Shown here: positions 27,046-43,967 of the stretch, piece by piece | How the letters are laid out: the number at the start of each line of letters is the position of its first letter | How positions within the stretch are numbered: position 1 is the first letter of the stretch | NCBI RefSeq assembly: GCF_035594125.1 | Contig: NC_087171.1 | Location: 12,663,267-12,727,266, forward strand | Source of the DNA: Scylla paramamosain | Taxonomy: Eukaryota > Arthropoda > Malacostraca > Decapoda > Portunidae | Reading direction: 5' to 3' | DNA: 64,000 nucleotides | Made by a program: the position numbers and the translations under genes | The notes under the pieces: generated by a model | Seen by the model: only the letters and a program-made list of their open reading frames with translations | What the model was told of the DNA's origin: nothing | Database searches by the model: none

Positions 27046-28745
27046 CATGTGAGAAATCGTGGTAGTTATTCAGAAACTGGTAAGGATGATTGTTCCTCGT
27101 GAGTTAAGAGAAACTTTAATTTATCATATGTCGCTTGGTTTCCTGAAGTATGGCGGTAGTTTTTGCGTCTGTGAGTCTAACTAAAGGTACAAGTAATGGA
27201 AAAAATGTCCGCTTAATATACCACGACCGGAAAGTTAACTCTAGGAGATTCCAAAAGGCTTGCTAGTTTAGTATCAGATGAAATGACCCTGGAAACTAAT
27301 ATAATTGGCGGCATGCCGTAGATAGCAATCACAGAACGCACAAAGTTAATTAACAGCATGTAGAATCTGGCAGGTAAGAGATGAGACGGAGCATGAGCCC
27401 TAAAACTAATGTACTATTGCTACTACGACTTAGATAACAATCTCACCAACATAACACGGATAATAAGGAGTCAAGGGAGTAATAAGCCGTCACTGACCCT
27501 CCCACACCGGCCACTCCCCGCTTGCTATTAAATTTTCATGCATCTTCACGAGGTAATTTGGTGTTGGGTTGGAGCGGAGTGGGTGCTGAGCGAGGGGAGT
27601 CTGCGACGTGTGGGCAGAGGGCAGCCGCTAGAGATGCTAAGAAGATTATGGAAGTGGATTTGGAAATTCAAGTGGTGGAGACTTAGGTATGTGTGTCATT
27701 GAGTGCCAGGGGAAGAATAGTAGGAGGAAGAGAGGATGCAGGAAAGAGAGAGATAGCCACAGCAAGTATCGTTTTATTGCACGGTAACATTGAGAGTCGC
27801 CGTGTTCTTTAAAGGTCTGTGATACTTCTTCCGGGACTTTAGACCATAAAAACCAAAGGACGTGTTTAGCTTTTTTTTTCGTTTATTTATTTGTTTATTT
27901 ACTTTTGTTAGCTTACGAAGGGACATGCTCTGGTATTCAAAAGATGTAACTGACACCTTTACCGCAACGCCATTTTATCTGTACAGTTCAGAAATGTTAT
28001 AAATCAAAGTATCCTAAAATATTCGATCTCTGCTTTATGGATGAGAGTGAATTAAAAACAAGATTCAGATAACCGTGACGAAACTAATAAATCATTATTC
28101 TGTAAACTTGGCGATATCTGTTTCTCCAGTATCATTTCATTCCTTGATTTTTGGATGGAATTGGCAATTTCGTACACCTTTTCTTTCTTTTTCTTTCTTT
28201 CATTCTTTCTTTCTCTTTTTTTCCTTTTCTTTTCTGTCCTTTTTCCTTTCTCACTGACCGTCCATTCGTGCTTGCTACAGCTACCATCTTTTCTTTTATT
28301 TCTCCTTCCTCCACTAACACCACCTCCTGCTCCTCTTCCTCCACCTCCACCACCGCCTGACCTACAACCTTATCACGTCATACCTGTCTTTCATCTGCCA
28401 CACTCGTCTGTTCCACGCTATTCTAACCACCTTGTTCTCCAAAGTCCTCGTTCTCATTACCTTCTCTCTAGCCTTCCCTGTTCAGTATGCGGCCTCACAA
28501 CCAGCGCCCGCCTCGCCGTGTCCTCCTCCTGTCCTCTTTCCCTGCACACCCGTTACATTCTCCTACACGACTACCGCTTATGCTCGTGTCCCCCTGCAGC
28601 CCTCAGCACCCTTCTTGCCTCCTTACCCCCTTCCGTGCTCATCGTGGGAGAGAAAAGTGAAGTGGATTGAGGGGAGTGGAGACGAGGTGAGCGGTGCATA
28701 TTGGCCTCACCTGCCTGATGGGAAGCTGAGGCTAGATAAAGCACA
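27046..28745. other. Unassigned stretch, partly pyrimidine-rich
   Basis: Complex DNA to about 28150, then a plus strand rich in T and C (28170-28650). A frame there starting at a TTG (28432) looks signal-peptide-like and Pro-rich, but it lacks an ATG, lies in biased DNA and runs into a CTC repeat, so I do not call it. Confidence 0.5.
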
Positions 28746-28795
28746 CCTCCTGCTCCTCCTCCTCCTCCTCCTCCTCCTGCTGCTGCTGCTGCTAC
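28746..28795. repeat. (CTC)n / (CTG)n trinucleotide compound
   Basis: About 11 CTC units followed by about 5 TGC units. Confidence 0.95.
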
Positions 28796-28967
28796 TCTTC
28801 CTTTTCTTCCACCGGCTACGCTTCTTCTTTTTCTCGACCTCCTGTTATTCTCTTGTATCTTTCCTTGGTCGTTATGTTTTTTTTTTTTTTTTGCGTATAT
28901 TCGGGTAGATTATGTTTTTTTTTGGTCGTTGTTTTCGTCTTTGTTGTCTTTGTCGTCTTTGTCGTCG

Positions 28968-29099
<132 letters not shown>

Positions 29100-29153
29100 T
29101 CATGAATAACAAAGAAAAAAAGGACAAGTTGGGTACGTTTCTTGGCACATTGC

Positions 29154-29155
<2 letters not shown>

Positions 29156-29228
<73 letters not shown>
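29156..29228. repeat. (AG)n microsatellite
   Basis: About 36 perfect AG units. Confidence 0.98.
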
Positions 29229-29232
<4 letters not shown>

Positions 29233-29240
29233 GCCAACAC

Positions 29241-29242
<2 letters not shown>

Positions 29243-29273
<31 letters not shown>
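29243..29273. repeat. (CA)n microsatellite
   Basis: About 15 perfect CA units. Confidence 0.97.
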
Positions 29274-31819
<2,546 letters not shown>

Positions 31820-32182
31820 TGACTCAAAAATAGGTAGAAACACAGACAGACAGACATACAGACAAGAGACTGACTAACCCAGTAATTTAATTTTTGCTAA
31901 CTAGGTTTACAGCAAATTACACATCGGAAGGGTGGAATGCTATAGCGGAATTCCCTTATTTAGTAAATTTATTGTATTTCCAGGAAGCCAAATTCAAACT
32001 TCCTGCGGCCGAATTAAAACTTTTCCGGGCGGCGTCCCACGAACGTGCTTGTCAAAGAGATTCTGCCCACCGCTGCCCTCCACTTGTGACATTATTTGAG
32101 TTCATTTTTACTGTTTTTTTGGGGGGAGGCGAAAACTATTTAGTTAGTGGAATGAAATGGCAGGTATATCCAGATTACATAA

Positions 32183-32185
<3 letters not shown>

Positions 32186-32273
<88 letters not shown>
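32186..32273. repeat. (TC)n microsatellite
   Basis: About 44 perfect TC units. Confidence 0.98.
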
Positions 32274-32276
<3 letters not shown>

Positions 32277-32790
32277 ACATGTTCATTTATTGATTTATCG
32301 TGTCAGGTTTATCTGTCTGTATATCTTGTCAATCTAAACATTCAGTCCATCTGTTCGTCTCTTTATTTCATGTCACGTGCCGGCACACCCCAAGTACCTC
32401 ACTCATTCCTAACGTTGTGAATCATTTATGCATCAGTTCCCACAGACAGCCTGACCTTTTTGAATTATTGCTTCTGCTCTACTTCACACGGGCGTCTCGG
32501 TGCAGCATTTCTGTGTTTTCTCACGATGAAATACGTAAGGAGAGTGGACGCTGGATTCGTATAAGGTTTTGGTGATATATTTACCTTTGTTTTGTTTTAG
32601 ATTATTTAGGTATTTCCTTTCCTTGCTTCTTTCATTCTTTCTTTTAATTTTTCTTTCTTCATTTCGTGGAGGTCTAAAGATACATAAATAATCTAGATGT
32701 CTGATATACAGTTGATATTAAACCGAGCCAGGCACGACACTGTACACACACCTGCCACTTTAACTTCCTCTGTATTAAGCTTTTTCCGTG
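32274..32790. other. Unassigned non-coding stretch
   Basis: Complex DNA without a recognisable gene. A T-rich part lies near 32600-32660. Confidence 0.5.
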
Positions 32791-33290
32791 AGCCTAACCT
32801 AACCTGAAGTAACCTAACATAAGCTGCTGCATTCACTCTCATTGTGATTTAAACCCTCTAAGCTACAGACATTATCCTTGCAAAACCAAACTTAACCTAA
32901 TTCAGTCTAACTTTACCTAGCCCAATATAATCTGGGCCACCATCTTTAACTGTTAAGTGTTTTTTCTAGTGTTTAAATCTCTTGGTCTTCCGATAATCTC
33001 CTTGCAAATCTTAATCTGACGTAAGATATTCTGGCTCATCGACTTCCATTGTGTTTAGCGTTTTCTACCAGGCTTTAAATCTCCTGATCCCCTTGCAAAT
33101 CCTAATTCAACCTAACATAATCTGCCGCACCGACTTCTGTTTGGTTTAGTGTTTTCTGTCGGTGATCTCTTTGCAAATCTTAACTTAACATAACTTACCG
33201 TACTGACTTACATTATGTCTAGCGTTTTCTGCGTAGCTTGAATCTCATGAACTACTTTCGCTCTCCTTTGAAAACTTGACTGGGGACATT
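32791..33290. repeat. Degenerate tandem array, 80-123 bp units
   Basis: At least four diverged units each begin with CCTTGCAAATC (or a variant) near 32876, 32999, 33090 and 33169, with a weak fifth start near 33264. Each then carries a TAAC-rich CTAACATAATCTG-like part, a GACTTCCATTGTG-like part, TTTAGCGTTTTCT and TTTAAATCTC. Unit lengths vary (about 123, 90, 79 and 95), so indels are frequent. A partial earlier unit may start near 32790. Confidence 0.82.
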
Positions 33291-34189
<899 letters not shown>

Positions 34190-34423
34190 GTTCCAAGGTC
34201 TCCGTGATGCACCTCGTCACCAACACCCGGAACAAGCTTCATATAAAGTAAGGCGCTGTACCTTCAATTTTTCGCATCCGGAACATTTGCATTGATTTAT
34301 TATTTAGCTGATGAATGCTTTGCTCTTCCAAGGGACGAGTGTGAAGGTTGAAACTGCCAGGTGACGTGGCCATTAGTGACGTATTGTTTGGGGAAGGTAC
34401 TATTGTGGTAGACTGGGTTGACT

Positions 34424-34426
<3 letters not shown>

Positions 34427-34516
<90 letters not shown>
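34427..34516. repeat. (GA)n microsatellite
   Basis: About 45 perfect GA units, in inverted orientation to the TC tract 240 bases upstream. Confidence 0.98.
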
Positions 34517-34520
<4 letters not shown>

Positions 34521-35930
34521 TTGTAATTGAAAAGCATTAATTAACCTTTTTCCACTGAAAGGTTTTTGTATTATTGAGAGATGGAGGACTAATGTTAAGC
34601 TCTTTGTTCATTTTCGTCTGTTAGATAATCTTTGCAATGAAAGCTGACGTACTCTTGGAAGTCTTTATACTGAACAATCAAGTTTCGTGTTCTCCCATTG
34701 ACGCATTTTGGTGTAAGTTCTTATTCCTAAACACGTTCATCTCATTAGGACTATTTTCAGAGACTGCAAAGGCGAATGGTGGGTTTCTAATGACATTTTC
34801 CCATTGGTGGTGCAGAAGCTTTGTTAAACTATCACCAGCCTCATGAAAACTCTCTTGAAAACATCAGTACCTTCGATTAGATCCTGCCACAGGCAGTGGA
34901 GATAAGATACCAAAACGTTTAATCATACAATTAGTAATTCCTGTGCATCCGTGAATTTTCCTTATCCAGTTTCACTTTATAATTTTTATGACCTTATTTA
35001 GTCAAACGTTTAGCGGCAAGCTAATATGTCATCATTTAATTTCGACCTTTAATTCCTTAAGTTAAGGTTCATATGGACAGCTAACTCTTTGCAATTAAAT
35101 TGGAGGATAAGATTTAGTGGAACAGATGGAGTTTGTACAACTTCCAAACAAATGGGAAGAGGAAGCATGTTTCATCGTAAAACGTGAAGGATTAAAATAA
35201 GAGAAGACCTCATCAACTGGGACGAAGCACTGGCTGTCAAAACATGTGTTAAAGGTGATGTAAAATGCATAACCTACCTGAGTAGAAGAGTTATGGAAAA
35301 AAGAAGACTAAGGAGGAGCAGAGGAGACAAGGAAGCAGATCAATCATAAAAAAAAGAAACTATTTGCGATTCTATTACAAGACTAATGTACTTAACTATC
35401 AATATTAGTGTAACCACGAATACGGCGTAATATTTAATCAAACTTTAATTTATAGCACACTGAATATTATGTATACATATGATAAGAAATGTTATACCCA
35501 GCACGCCGTTGTACGTACACCAAGCCTAAGTTGGTTACTTGAGTACGCTCTTTAATAATTCGTGCTCTTGCTAGCGTATTGTTAACGCTGCGACCGTGTA
35601 GTGCACCCACAAGGGCACGAATGTACCAAAATAATGGACAGTGTGCGGGATGTGCTCTGACCCCGCCGCGTGTAGTAATGGATGTATGATTTTTCCTACC
35701 CTGATGTAAACTCTCCTGGCTCACAACACCGGTGCCGTAGAAGCCTCGTGAAACAGTAGACTCATTGTTTGTTTCTTGAGCTTTTCACTGGACAGCACTA
35801 GCTTATATATTTAGACAGTTTCCAGAAGGGTTTTATGTTTCATTTATAGTGTTATTGCGGCAGATGCTTTTCTCAAGATTTCATGGACTGCTATTAATCT
35901 TCATGAAAGGTTATTATTACATTTTTTTCT
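34517..35930. other. Unassigned non-coding stretch
   Basis: Complex AT-rich DNA. No supportable gene. A 69-codon plus frame at 34637 and an 85-codon minus frame at 35467-35724 lack motifs. Confidence 0.5.
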
Positions 35931-35934
35931 CTCT

Positions 35935-36370
35935 TTTCTTGTAAGGTGGTGGTGGTGTCACCTTCATATGTTTCTAGTGCTGTCAGTTTGAATTTTTCCC
36001 TTTTTTCTTTTTCTTTTTGTGGTTCATAAGGAATTTTGGTAAGGTGCAACATGGAAGCTTCAAACGTGGTCATTCCTCTTGCAGACTGACATTTTTTTAT
36101 TTTATTTATTTATTTTTTTTTACTTGCCACACTTTATGAATGCTTCGGATATTTTTGTACATCATTTTATAGTAAGGTAGAACAAGGCAACTTTACGCAT
36201 GCTGTAATAGATTTTTTTCCTGCTTTTTGTCTGTCACCGTTCATAAAGGTATTGAATATTTCTGTATATTTTTTCTGGCATGGTGGAACAAGGCCAGATC
36301 AGAACGTGTTCACTCCTCCAGAATTTCGCTTTCGTTATTTTTTTCTGTCATCACCACGAAGGCCTTGCAC
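35935..36370. repeat. Degenerate tandem array, about 105-135 bp units
   Basis: Three clear units share a T-run, a TGTCACC-TTCATA-like word, a TATTTxTGTA stretch, a GTAAGGTGGAACAAGG-like word and a CGTG-CACTCCTC-like end. The GTAAGGTG-type word falls near 36039, 36172 and 36278. Partial units flank them at 35944 and 36337. Confidence 0.75.
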
Positions 36371-36681
36371 ATCCATCCCGAGGCAGCCAGCTGGCGGCAG
36401 CGTTGGTAGCGCTGCTGTGATCACAAGAGATCGTGACGAGATTATCTTAATTTTAACCCCAAAGGTTTTCATGTAGTATAGAAAATTTTCACTCGGTATA
36501 GAAAACTTTAACAGAATATTTTCTCTCGTTTATCTATATTTCACGCGTTGATTAAAAGTGGATTCTTTGAACGGAGTGTTTCGAGGAAATGTGCATACTA
36601 TATGTTGGATGAAATATAATTTAATGTATTATTATTTAGTGGTGAGGCTGGTGGAGATTAGATTAATCCACGCCTTGTAGC

Positions 36682-36684
<3 letters not shown>
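36371..36684. other. Unassigned non-coding stretch
   Basis: AT-rich and non-coding. Nothing is recognised. Confidence 0.5.

Positions 36685-36764
<80 letters not shown>
36685..36764. repeat. (GA)n microsatellite
   Basis: About 40 perfect GA units. Confidence 0.98.
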
Positions 36765-36767
<3 letters not shown>

Positions 36768-37039
36768 TGAAGCGAAATAAATCTTGGTTGTGTTTACGTG
36801 GGTGTGGGTGTGACTGCCGGAGCGTGTGGGCAACCGTCACAATTGTTGAAATATTCTGTCCACGGTTGAGGATTTTAACGCAGACGTGTTGAATTTCAAG
36901 CTGGGCCATGTATAAAAGGCCAGTGGACAAAACGGCATCGTTGGGGGCTGTGTAAATGTCTCCACTGATGCATATAGATAACTCATTGTGGCATGAATTA
37001 CACGGTGAACTCTTTTGAATTACGATTCTGCGGTGCGGG

Positions 37040-37042
<3 letters not shown>

Positions 37043-37111
<69 letters not shown>
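37043..37111. repeat. (AG)n microsatellite
   Basis: About 34 perfect AG units, in the same orientation as the tract 280 bases upstream. Confidence 0.98.
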
Positions 37112-37114
<3 letters not shown>

Positions 37115-37559
37115 GGGAATATTTGTTGATTCACTTTTTGTAAATTTAAAAGCTAAAGATAAAGAGACCATATTAGAACTCCATTTACGATTTTAATGCT
37201 CTGTCTGTTCATCTGAATAGATAATACCGAGAATTAGCGGATAATCTGCACAATGAGGTTGTTGGGCGGTAAGCGTTTTTCCATGCAAAAGCAAACAGAC
37301 CAATGAGTCATCCCTGCTTATTGGAAGACGATTATCACTCTTTAAACAAGGGGAGCTTTTGGTTTATGAGGCGTGGCTTGATGCTGCTCCGTGTGGCTAA
37401 AAATAAACGTGACTACAGAATAAAAGGATCGTTCACTGTATTCATGATGGAAACGTTATACAATCACGCCGCGCATCTTTCACTCACTTCACGAGTCACG
37501 AGGTCCAAAGATGCTCAGTTTATAGTCCTTAGGTTGTACTTATGTATTTTATTGGATAT
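37112..37559. other. Unassigned non-coding stretch
   Basis: A plus-strand frame of 101 codons at 37303-37608 begins with ATG but shows no known domain, no signal peptide and no flanking splice context that I would defend. Confidence 0.5.
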
Positions 37560-37560
37560 C

Positions 37561-37740
37561 GTTACTTTTTCTCGTAGTCTTTCGTTAGAAGTACTGGTTT
37601 ATTTATAATTATGATGAATGTAGTTTATCTGATTCAGTCCTTACTTTTTAAAATATGTTAACACTTTTTCTTTTTTCAATACTTTTGCTTCCCTCTTACA
37701 GTCTTTCATGAGAAGTATCAGTTTCTATATTAACGTAAAC
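37561..37740. repeat. Diverged direct duplication, about 124 bp apart
   Basis: The segment with AGTCTTTCGTTAGAAGTACTG near 37576 recurs as AGTCTTTCATGAGAAGTATC near 37700. Both are preceded by a TACTTTTxCT-like word and followed by TTTxTAT and a TA-rich stretch. Two units only. Confidence 0.65.
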
Positions 37741-40171
37741 ATTCCTTTTGGTTATAAAAAATTTCCTTTTTTTTTTTTTTTATACAGTGTTTTGAGAACC
37801 TTGTCAGACGCCTTTGCTCAATGTTAATGATAGTGAGTCTGTTGACACACACTCCGCAGCCTCTTGTAGCATTGGGGGCTAGTTTACATGTATATGCTTA
37901 ATTTATGGTAATCGTTAGTAAAGTCGTAGTTAAAATTCGTTTAAGCTTCTGTTCTTCCTTCGACTGTGTTCCATGTTTTTCTTGATATATGTCGTATGAT
38001 ATGTTAAGAATCCATTAAGCGTTACGTTTTACAAGGAGACTGATAAGAGATCAGAGAACAAAACAGTGAAAATGAATGAAAATGGTTACTGTGCTTATGA
38101 TTTCGACTTTGCCATCCACTTTGCTCCTCGTCCCATAAAGCATATTCAGAAACTCAGAGCATTGCTTGTACCTCTCAGTGAGTGAATAGGGAAAGATGCA
38201 GTTGGATCATTTGAACATTTCGATTTCCCTCATGTTATCAAGAATAGCAACATTTGTCGGCATTAGTATTTGTATGGCCTCTCACAGCATCTCGTCGACA
38301 CCAGCATTTCATCCACGTTTTCCTTATGTGTTTGTGTTTTAAAGGCAAGCAAGACGGGTGTAGCAGGAGGAAAAGAAGACAGAGTAAGGTGCAGACTGGT
38401 GATCAGCCCTGGTGGCCCCTCGGGAGAAACATTATGAAGAACGCCTAGTGGGTAGAGTTACTTTCTAGTCATTCATATTAAGAAGGGCATCAGTGGACAG
38501 TATTTCTATGGGTTCCTGGAGCATCTTGCTAACATCAGTACTCTATCTAATGTCTGTTTTTCTGTGTTGGGACGAAAGCGAACATAATTGTTGTGCTGTC
38601 CTACTTATTGAGTGTGTAATTAAACAACATCACAGGCCGCGAAAGGCAATTATAACTATGGTCCACATAATTAAAAGCGTTGTTTCAGGTAATTGTCCTT
38701 TTTATAAAGTTTCCTCAAACTCGCAGATCCCGAATCGGCGGTTCAAACTGAAATATTCGACAAACCTTTTGTCGACGAACATAATGATGGCATCCATTTT
38801 CTCGAAACTGGGACTCGCTCTGAGGATTTTACTGAATATTTTTTAAAGAAACCTGACATGGCTCTCCAACGTAACTAGTATATTATGACTTTATGCCGCT
38901 GATAAAGTTGTCTTTCCTTTCTCAACATTCCGGACAGAAGCGTAGGAAGTGTCTAATGTCTCGGTTATGAAATACTCCAGCATGAACTTGTAACTCTGTT
39001 TGTAATGGATTTCTTTTCTTTTGTGCAGGTATGTTGTGGTTCTGCCTGACTGGCTGGGAGCACGGACCGATGCAGGACCCTGGTGTGGTCGTGGTCAGGA
39101 GTCCGATGACCTACTTAACTCACTCCTACCGTGTTTTGCGTTTTCCTCCAACCTGTTGTCCTTTGAGCTATTGCCATTCTTTTTTACGAACCTGACAATT
39201 CTTAGATCACTGGATTCAAGATTGAGGAAAAACAATAAAACACGGTGGAAGTGAAGGTGGATGAAGGTGAATGTTACGCGTCTTCTGACCATGACTGTAC
39301 GTGGAGTTGAAATCCCCTGAGAAGAGACAAAAAAGCAAGGTATGTAAAAGAGATCACTGAAAAGGCAGAGCGTCACCTAAATGTAAATGATCCTTGGTTT
39401 CTTTGAGTTCTGAAGAAACGCAGGACCATATTCTGAAACACTTCTGCGTCACACCTCCACTACTTTCAGAAGGCTCTAGTTGAAGTTACACATGTTTTTA
39501 AGTTTTTTTATGTTTTAGAAATATATTAAGATTTCTGCATTATTAATAGAAAATAGCACTCGAGGACCTGCTAATTATCTCTATGGCCTCTGAAAACAGC
39601 CGTGGTGAAGAGCAAAGCGTTTTAGAACCCGGGGTTAAGTTTCTTCTGCGACCACGAGATATAGGGAGGAGAGGTGACGTGCGCCTTACGAGTAGTCTTT
39701 TCACCCTTTGTAGTTTGAATTACTTGGTGATTACTGTTTCTTTCCTCTTCTTTTAAAGCTTTATATATTTGCTGTCTCTTAGTGTTGTCTCCTAAAGAGC
39801 TAAGAGAATAAAACCTCACTGTATTTCCTGTAGCGCTTTTTGAACTTTGTCTTCAAGAAAGTTACATTTGGGTTTTAGTTATGCGACAGATAGAAATACT
39901 TTGTACTTTCTTGCAATTTCAGTTTTATCTTTGATCATCTGTTACTATCTGCTGAAACCTTTCTGGCAGTGAGTGACGTATCCAGCTGGCACCTTTCAAT
40001 CACATCTTTCTGGTTCTCCCGGTGGTGCAGTGATCTCCCAACAGCTGTACTCTCCACCATACACCAGTTTGTGGAGTATTTCTCACGATTTTTGCATGGT
40101 TACCAATTAAAGAAAAAAAAAGAATGAAGACACTGAACTCATTAATCAGAATCGAATGAACTCAGTAATTT
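37741..40171. other. Long unassigned non-coding stretch
   Basis: About 2.4 kb of complex DNA. Frames up to 117 codons (38493-38846) show no motif. A T-run lies near 37768-37782. No RNA gene or element is recognised until the LINE-B tail at 40172. Confidence 0.55.
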
Positions 40172-40345
40172 GAATGGAATAGACTCAGTTAACAGGTTGT
40201 TAGTGCTGTCATTAAGGAGCCTTTAAAGATAAGACGAATTTATAGATGAGGGGTGGGAACATTTAGGTATATTACATACTGGGACTGCCACATGTAGGCC
40301 TGATGGCTTCTTGCAGCTTCCATTATTTTGTTATGTTCTTATGTC
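40172..40345 (+). mobile_element. LINE-B 3' end, short copy
   Basis: The coding remnant reads EWNRLS, a stop, then QVVSAV and a broken remainder (about 40172-40250), aligning with KWNEPSNQIVSAE of the copy at 6.33 kb. The 3' untranslated part (about 40260-40345) contains GACTGCCACATGTAGGCC, TGATGGCTTCTTGCAGC and a TTATGTTCTTATG end. This copy best shows the LINE-B terminal signature. The repeated TTATGTTCTTATG end resembles the short terminal direct repeats typical of CR1-group LINEs. Confidence 0.72.
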
Positions 40346-40620
40346 CTTGCATTAGTGAGGTGGATAGAATAGACATGAGAGAAGGTAGGAAATCATGGAT
40401 ACATGATTATTAATGAAAAGATGACAGGAGTGAAGATACTAGTTCGCCTCAGTGAAGTGGAAAGAATATGAGAGTAAACAGAAAGCTATATATAATTCAT
40501 TAACAGTAAAAAGGCTAAAAGGAGTGAGGATAATGGTCACCTCTCGCATTAATAAGATGAATAAGCTAAGCCAGATGATGGAGTAACGGGAAGACGACAC
40601 GGACAGTTAGGAAATGTAGA
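40346..40620 (-). repeat. 98-bp tandem array starting in LINE-A-like sequence
   Basis: Three units begin near 40346 (CTTGCATTAGTGAGGTGGAT), 40444 (TCGCCTCAGTGAAGTGGAAA) and 40543 (CTCGCATTAATAAGATGAAT), giving a period of 98-99. The first unit's opening about 50 bases match the LINE-A minus-strand sequence at about 17307-17355 (CTTGCATTAGAGAGTGGACA, AATAAGGGTGAGAGAAAG). The array therefore seems to be built from a reversed LINE-A fragment, directly abutting the forward LINE-B end. Confidence 0.65.
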
Positions 40621-42423
<1,803 letters not shown>

Positions 42424-42450
42424 TGAGAGGTTGAGAGGTTGTCATATATA

Positions 42451-42453
<3 letters not shown>

Positions 42454-42542
<89 letters not shown>
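42454..42542. repeat. (AC)n microsatellite
   Basis: About 44 perfect AC units. Confidence 0.98.
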
Positions 42543-42546
<4 letters not shown>

Positions 42547-43153
42547 AGAAAGGATTCAAATCGGGGATGCAGTTTTATTTTCGACTTTGCACCTGCATGA
42601 CTTTTTTTTTCTTTCTTTCTTGCCTGTCAGTTCATATCTATTCACCTCACTTTTCTTCTTTCTCTCGTGTTTTTATGTTTGCATTTTTTTCTATGATAAG
42701 TATTCCTTCACCTCCCTGTCATCACACGATTCCTTGTCTACCTTCCCCTTCACATCCTGGATCTCTTTCACAACCTTTTGCACAACCCTGCCACTGCATC
42801 CAGCTACTCATCAAACTCGTCAAGTGTAAAGATACTATAAATATTTGAGTGTTTTTTTTTCACGTATTACGAATAACTGTTGAAAAAATATATATATACT
42901 CCTGTTGTGTAAGTAAAACGGGTGAGGAGAAATTTGCCCAAACAAACAAAAAAAAAGTCTGTAAAATATCGCCCGGAAGAGAAAAGAAAGTATTATTACT
43001 GAGAAAACATCGATTTCACGTCATTCCGTTACAGAGAAAAATCATTGTCATGTGAAACAGAGAAATAATTCAATATTGAGCTGGTTGTTTCTTTGTTTTG
43101 TTGTGCAAGCCAGCATGCGGTGAGACCCGGCTGCAGGTGCACCGGAACTGTTG

Positions 43154-43155
<2 letters not shown>
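42543..43155. other. Unassigned stretch, T/C-rich at left
   Basis: The plus strand is pyrimidine-rich from 42600 to 42800. No gene is supported. Confidence 0.55.

Positions 43156-43228
<73 letters not shown>
43156..43228. repeat. (ATT)n trinucleotide repeat
   Basis: About 24 perfect ATT units, opening a 300-base region of successive trinucleotide motifs. Confidence 0.98.
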
Positions 43229-43230
<2 letters not shown>

Positions 43231-43259
43231 ATTATAACAAAAACAAGATTAACAAGAGC

Positions 43260-43446
43260 AACAACGATAACAAAAGAACAACAACAACAGCAACAACTAC
43301 TACTACTACTACTTCCATTTTTATTACTACTATTACCACCACTACTACCACTAACACCACCTCCACCACCGCCGCCACCACCACCACCACCACCACCACC
43401 ACCACCACCACCACCACCACCACCACCACCACCACCACCACCATCA
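43260..43446. repeat. Mixed CAA / CTA / CCA trinucleotide compound
   Basis: Short AACAAC and CTACTA runs (about 43270-43345) lead into about 28 CCA/ACC units (43362-43446), followed by more CTA, ACA and CCA words to about 43540. A minus-strand frame reads poly-Gly and poly-Val, as expected from the repeat. Confidence 0.95.
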
Positions 43447-43869
43447 TCTCCTCTTACACCACTATCACTAATATTAATAATACTACTATTACAACAACAA
43501 CAACAATAACACACCACCACCACCACCACCATCACCACCATGCTACCTTCAGTCACATACATAAAAAAAATAAATAACACTAAAGATAAAGCTTCCTATC
43601 AACACTCATTGCTAGATTTGTGAGTCCGGTGAGTATATAGTGCATTGAAGGGAAATTAACCCTTTCGTTGGGTTATCTGAGAATTTTACGGATCACAAGT
43701 TATGGAAATGTCCCTCTTGTCTTCTCGTCACACAGAGGAGAGCTGTGAGGTCTTAAGGGAGACGTCGTGACTTTATCGAGGGGAACACCAGTCAGTAATC
43801 TAATACTGTGTTTGCCTCATGTCGTCTTCTCTCAGGAATTATACTGTCTCAACCGCTTATATCATGGTA

Positions 43870-43871
<2 letters not shown>

Positions 43872-43964
<93 letters not shown>
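43872..43964. repeat. (CT)n microsatellite
   Basis: About 46 perfect CT units. First of five CT tracts within 2 kb. Confidence 0.98.

Positions 43965-43967
<3 letters not shown>

Noticed and set aside
28432..28745. Frame beginning LFSKVLVLITFSLAF with a signal-peptide-like start and Pro-rich body
   Set aside because: It starts at TTG, lies in C/T-biased DNA that generates Leu/Ser/Pro in any frame, and runs directly into a CTC/CTG repeat.
32791..32812. CCTAACCTAACCT, an arthropod telomere-like (TTAGG) motif
   Set aside because: Only about two and a half units. Similarly short GGTTAGGTTAGGG near 63428. Too short to be an interstitial telomere.
38493..38846. 117-codon ORF (and 101 codons at 37303-37608) as short genes
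   Set aside because: ORFs of this size occur by chance in this much DNA. No motif, codon bias or splice context supports them.
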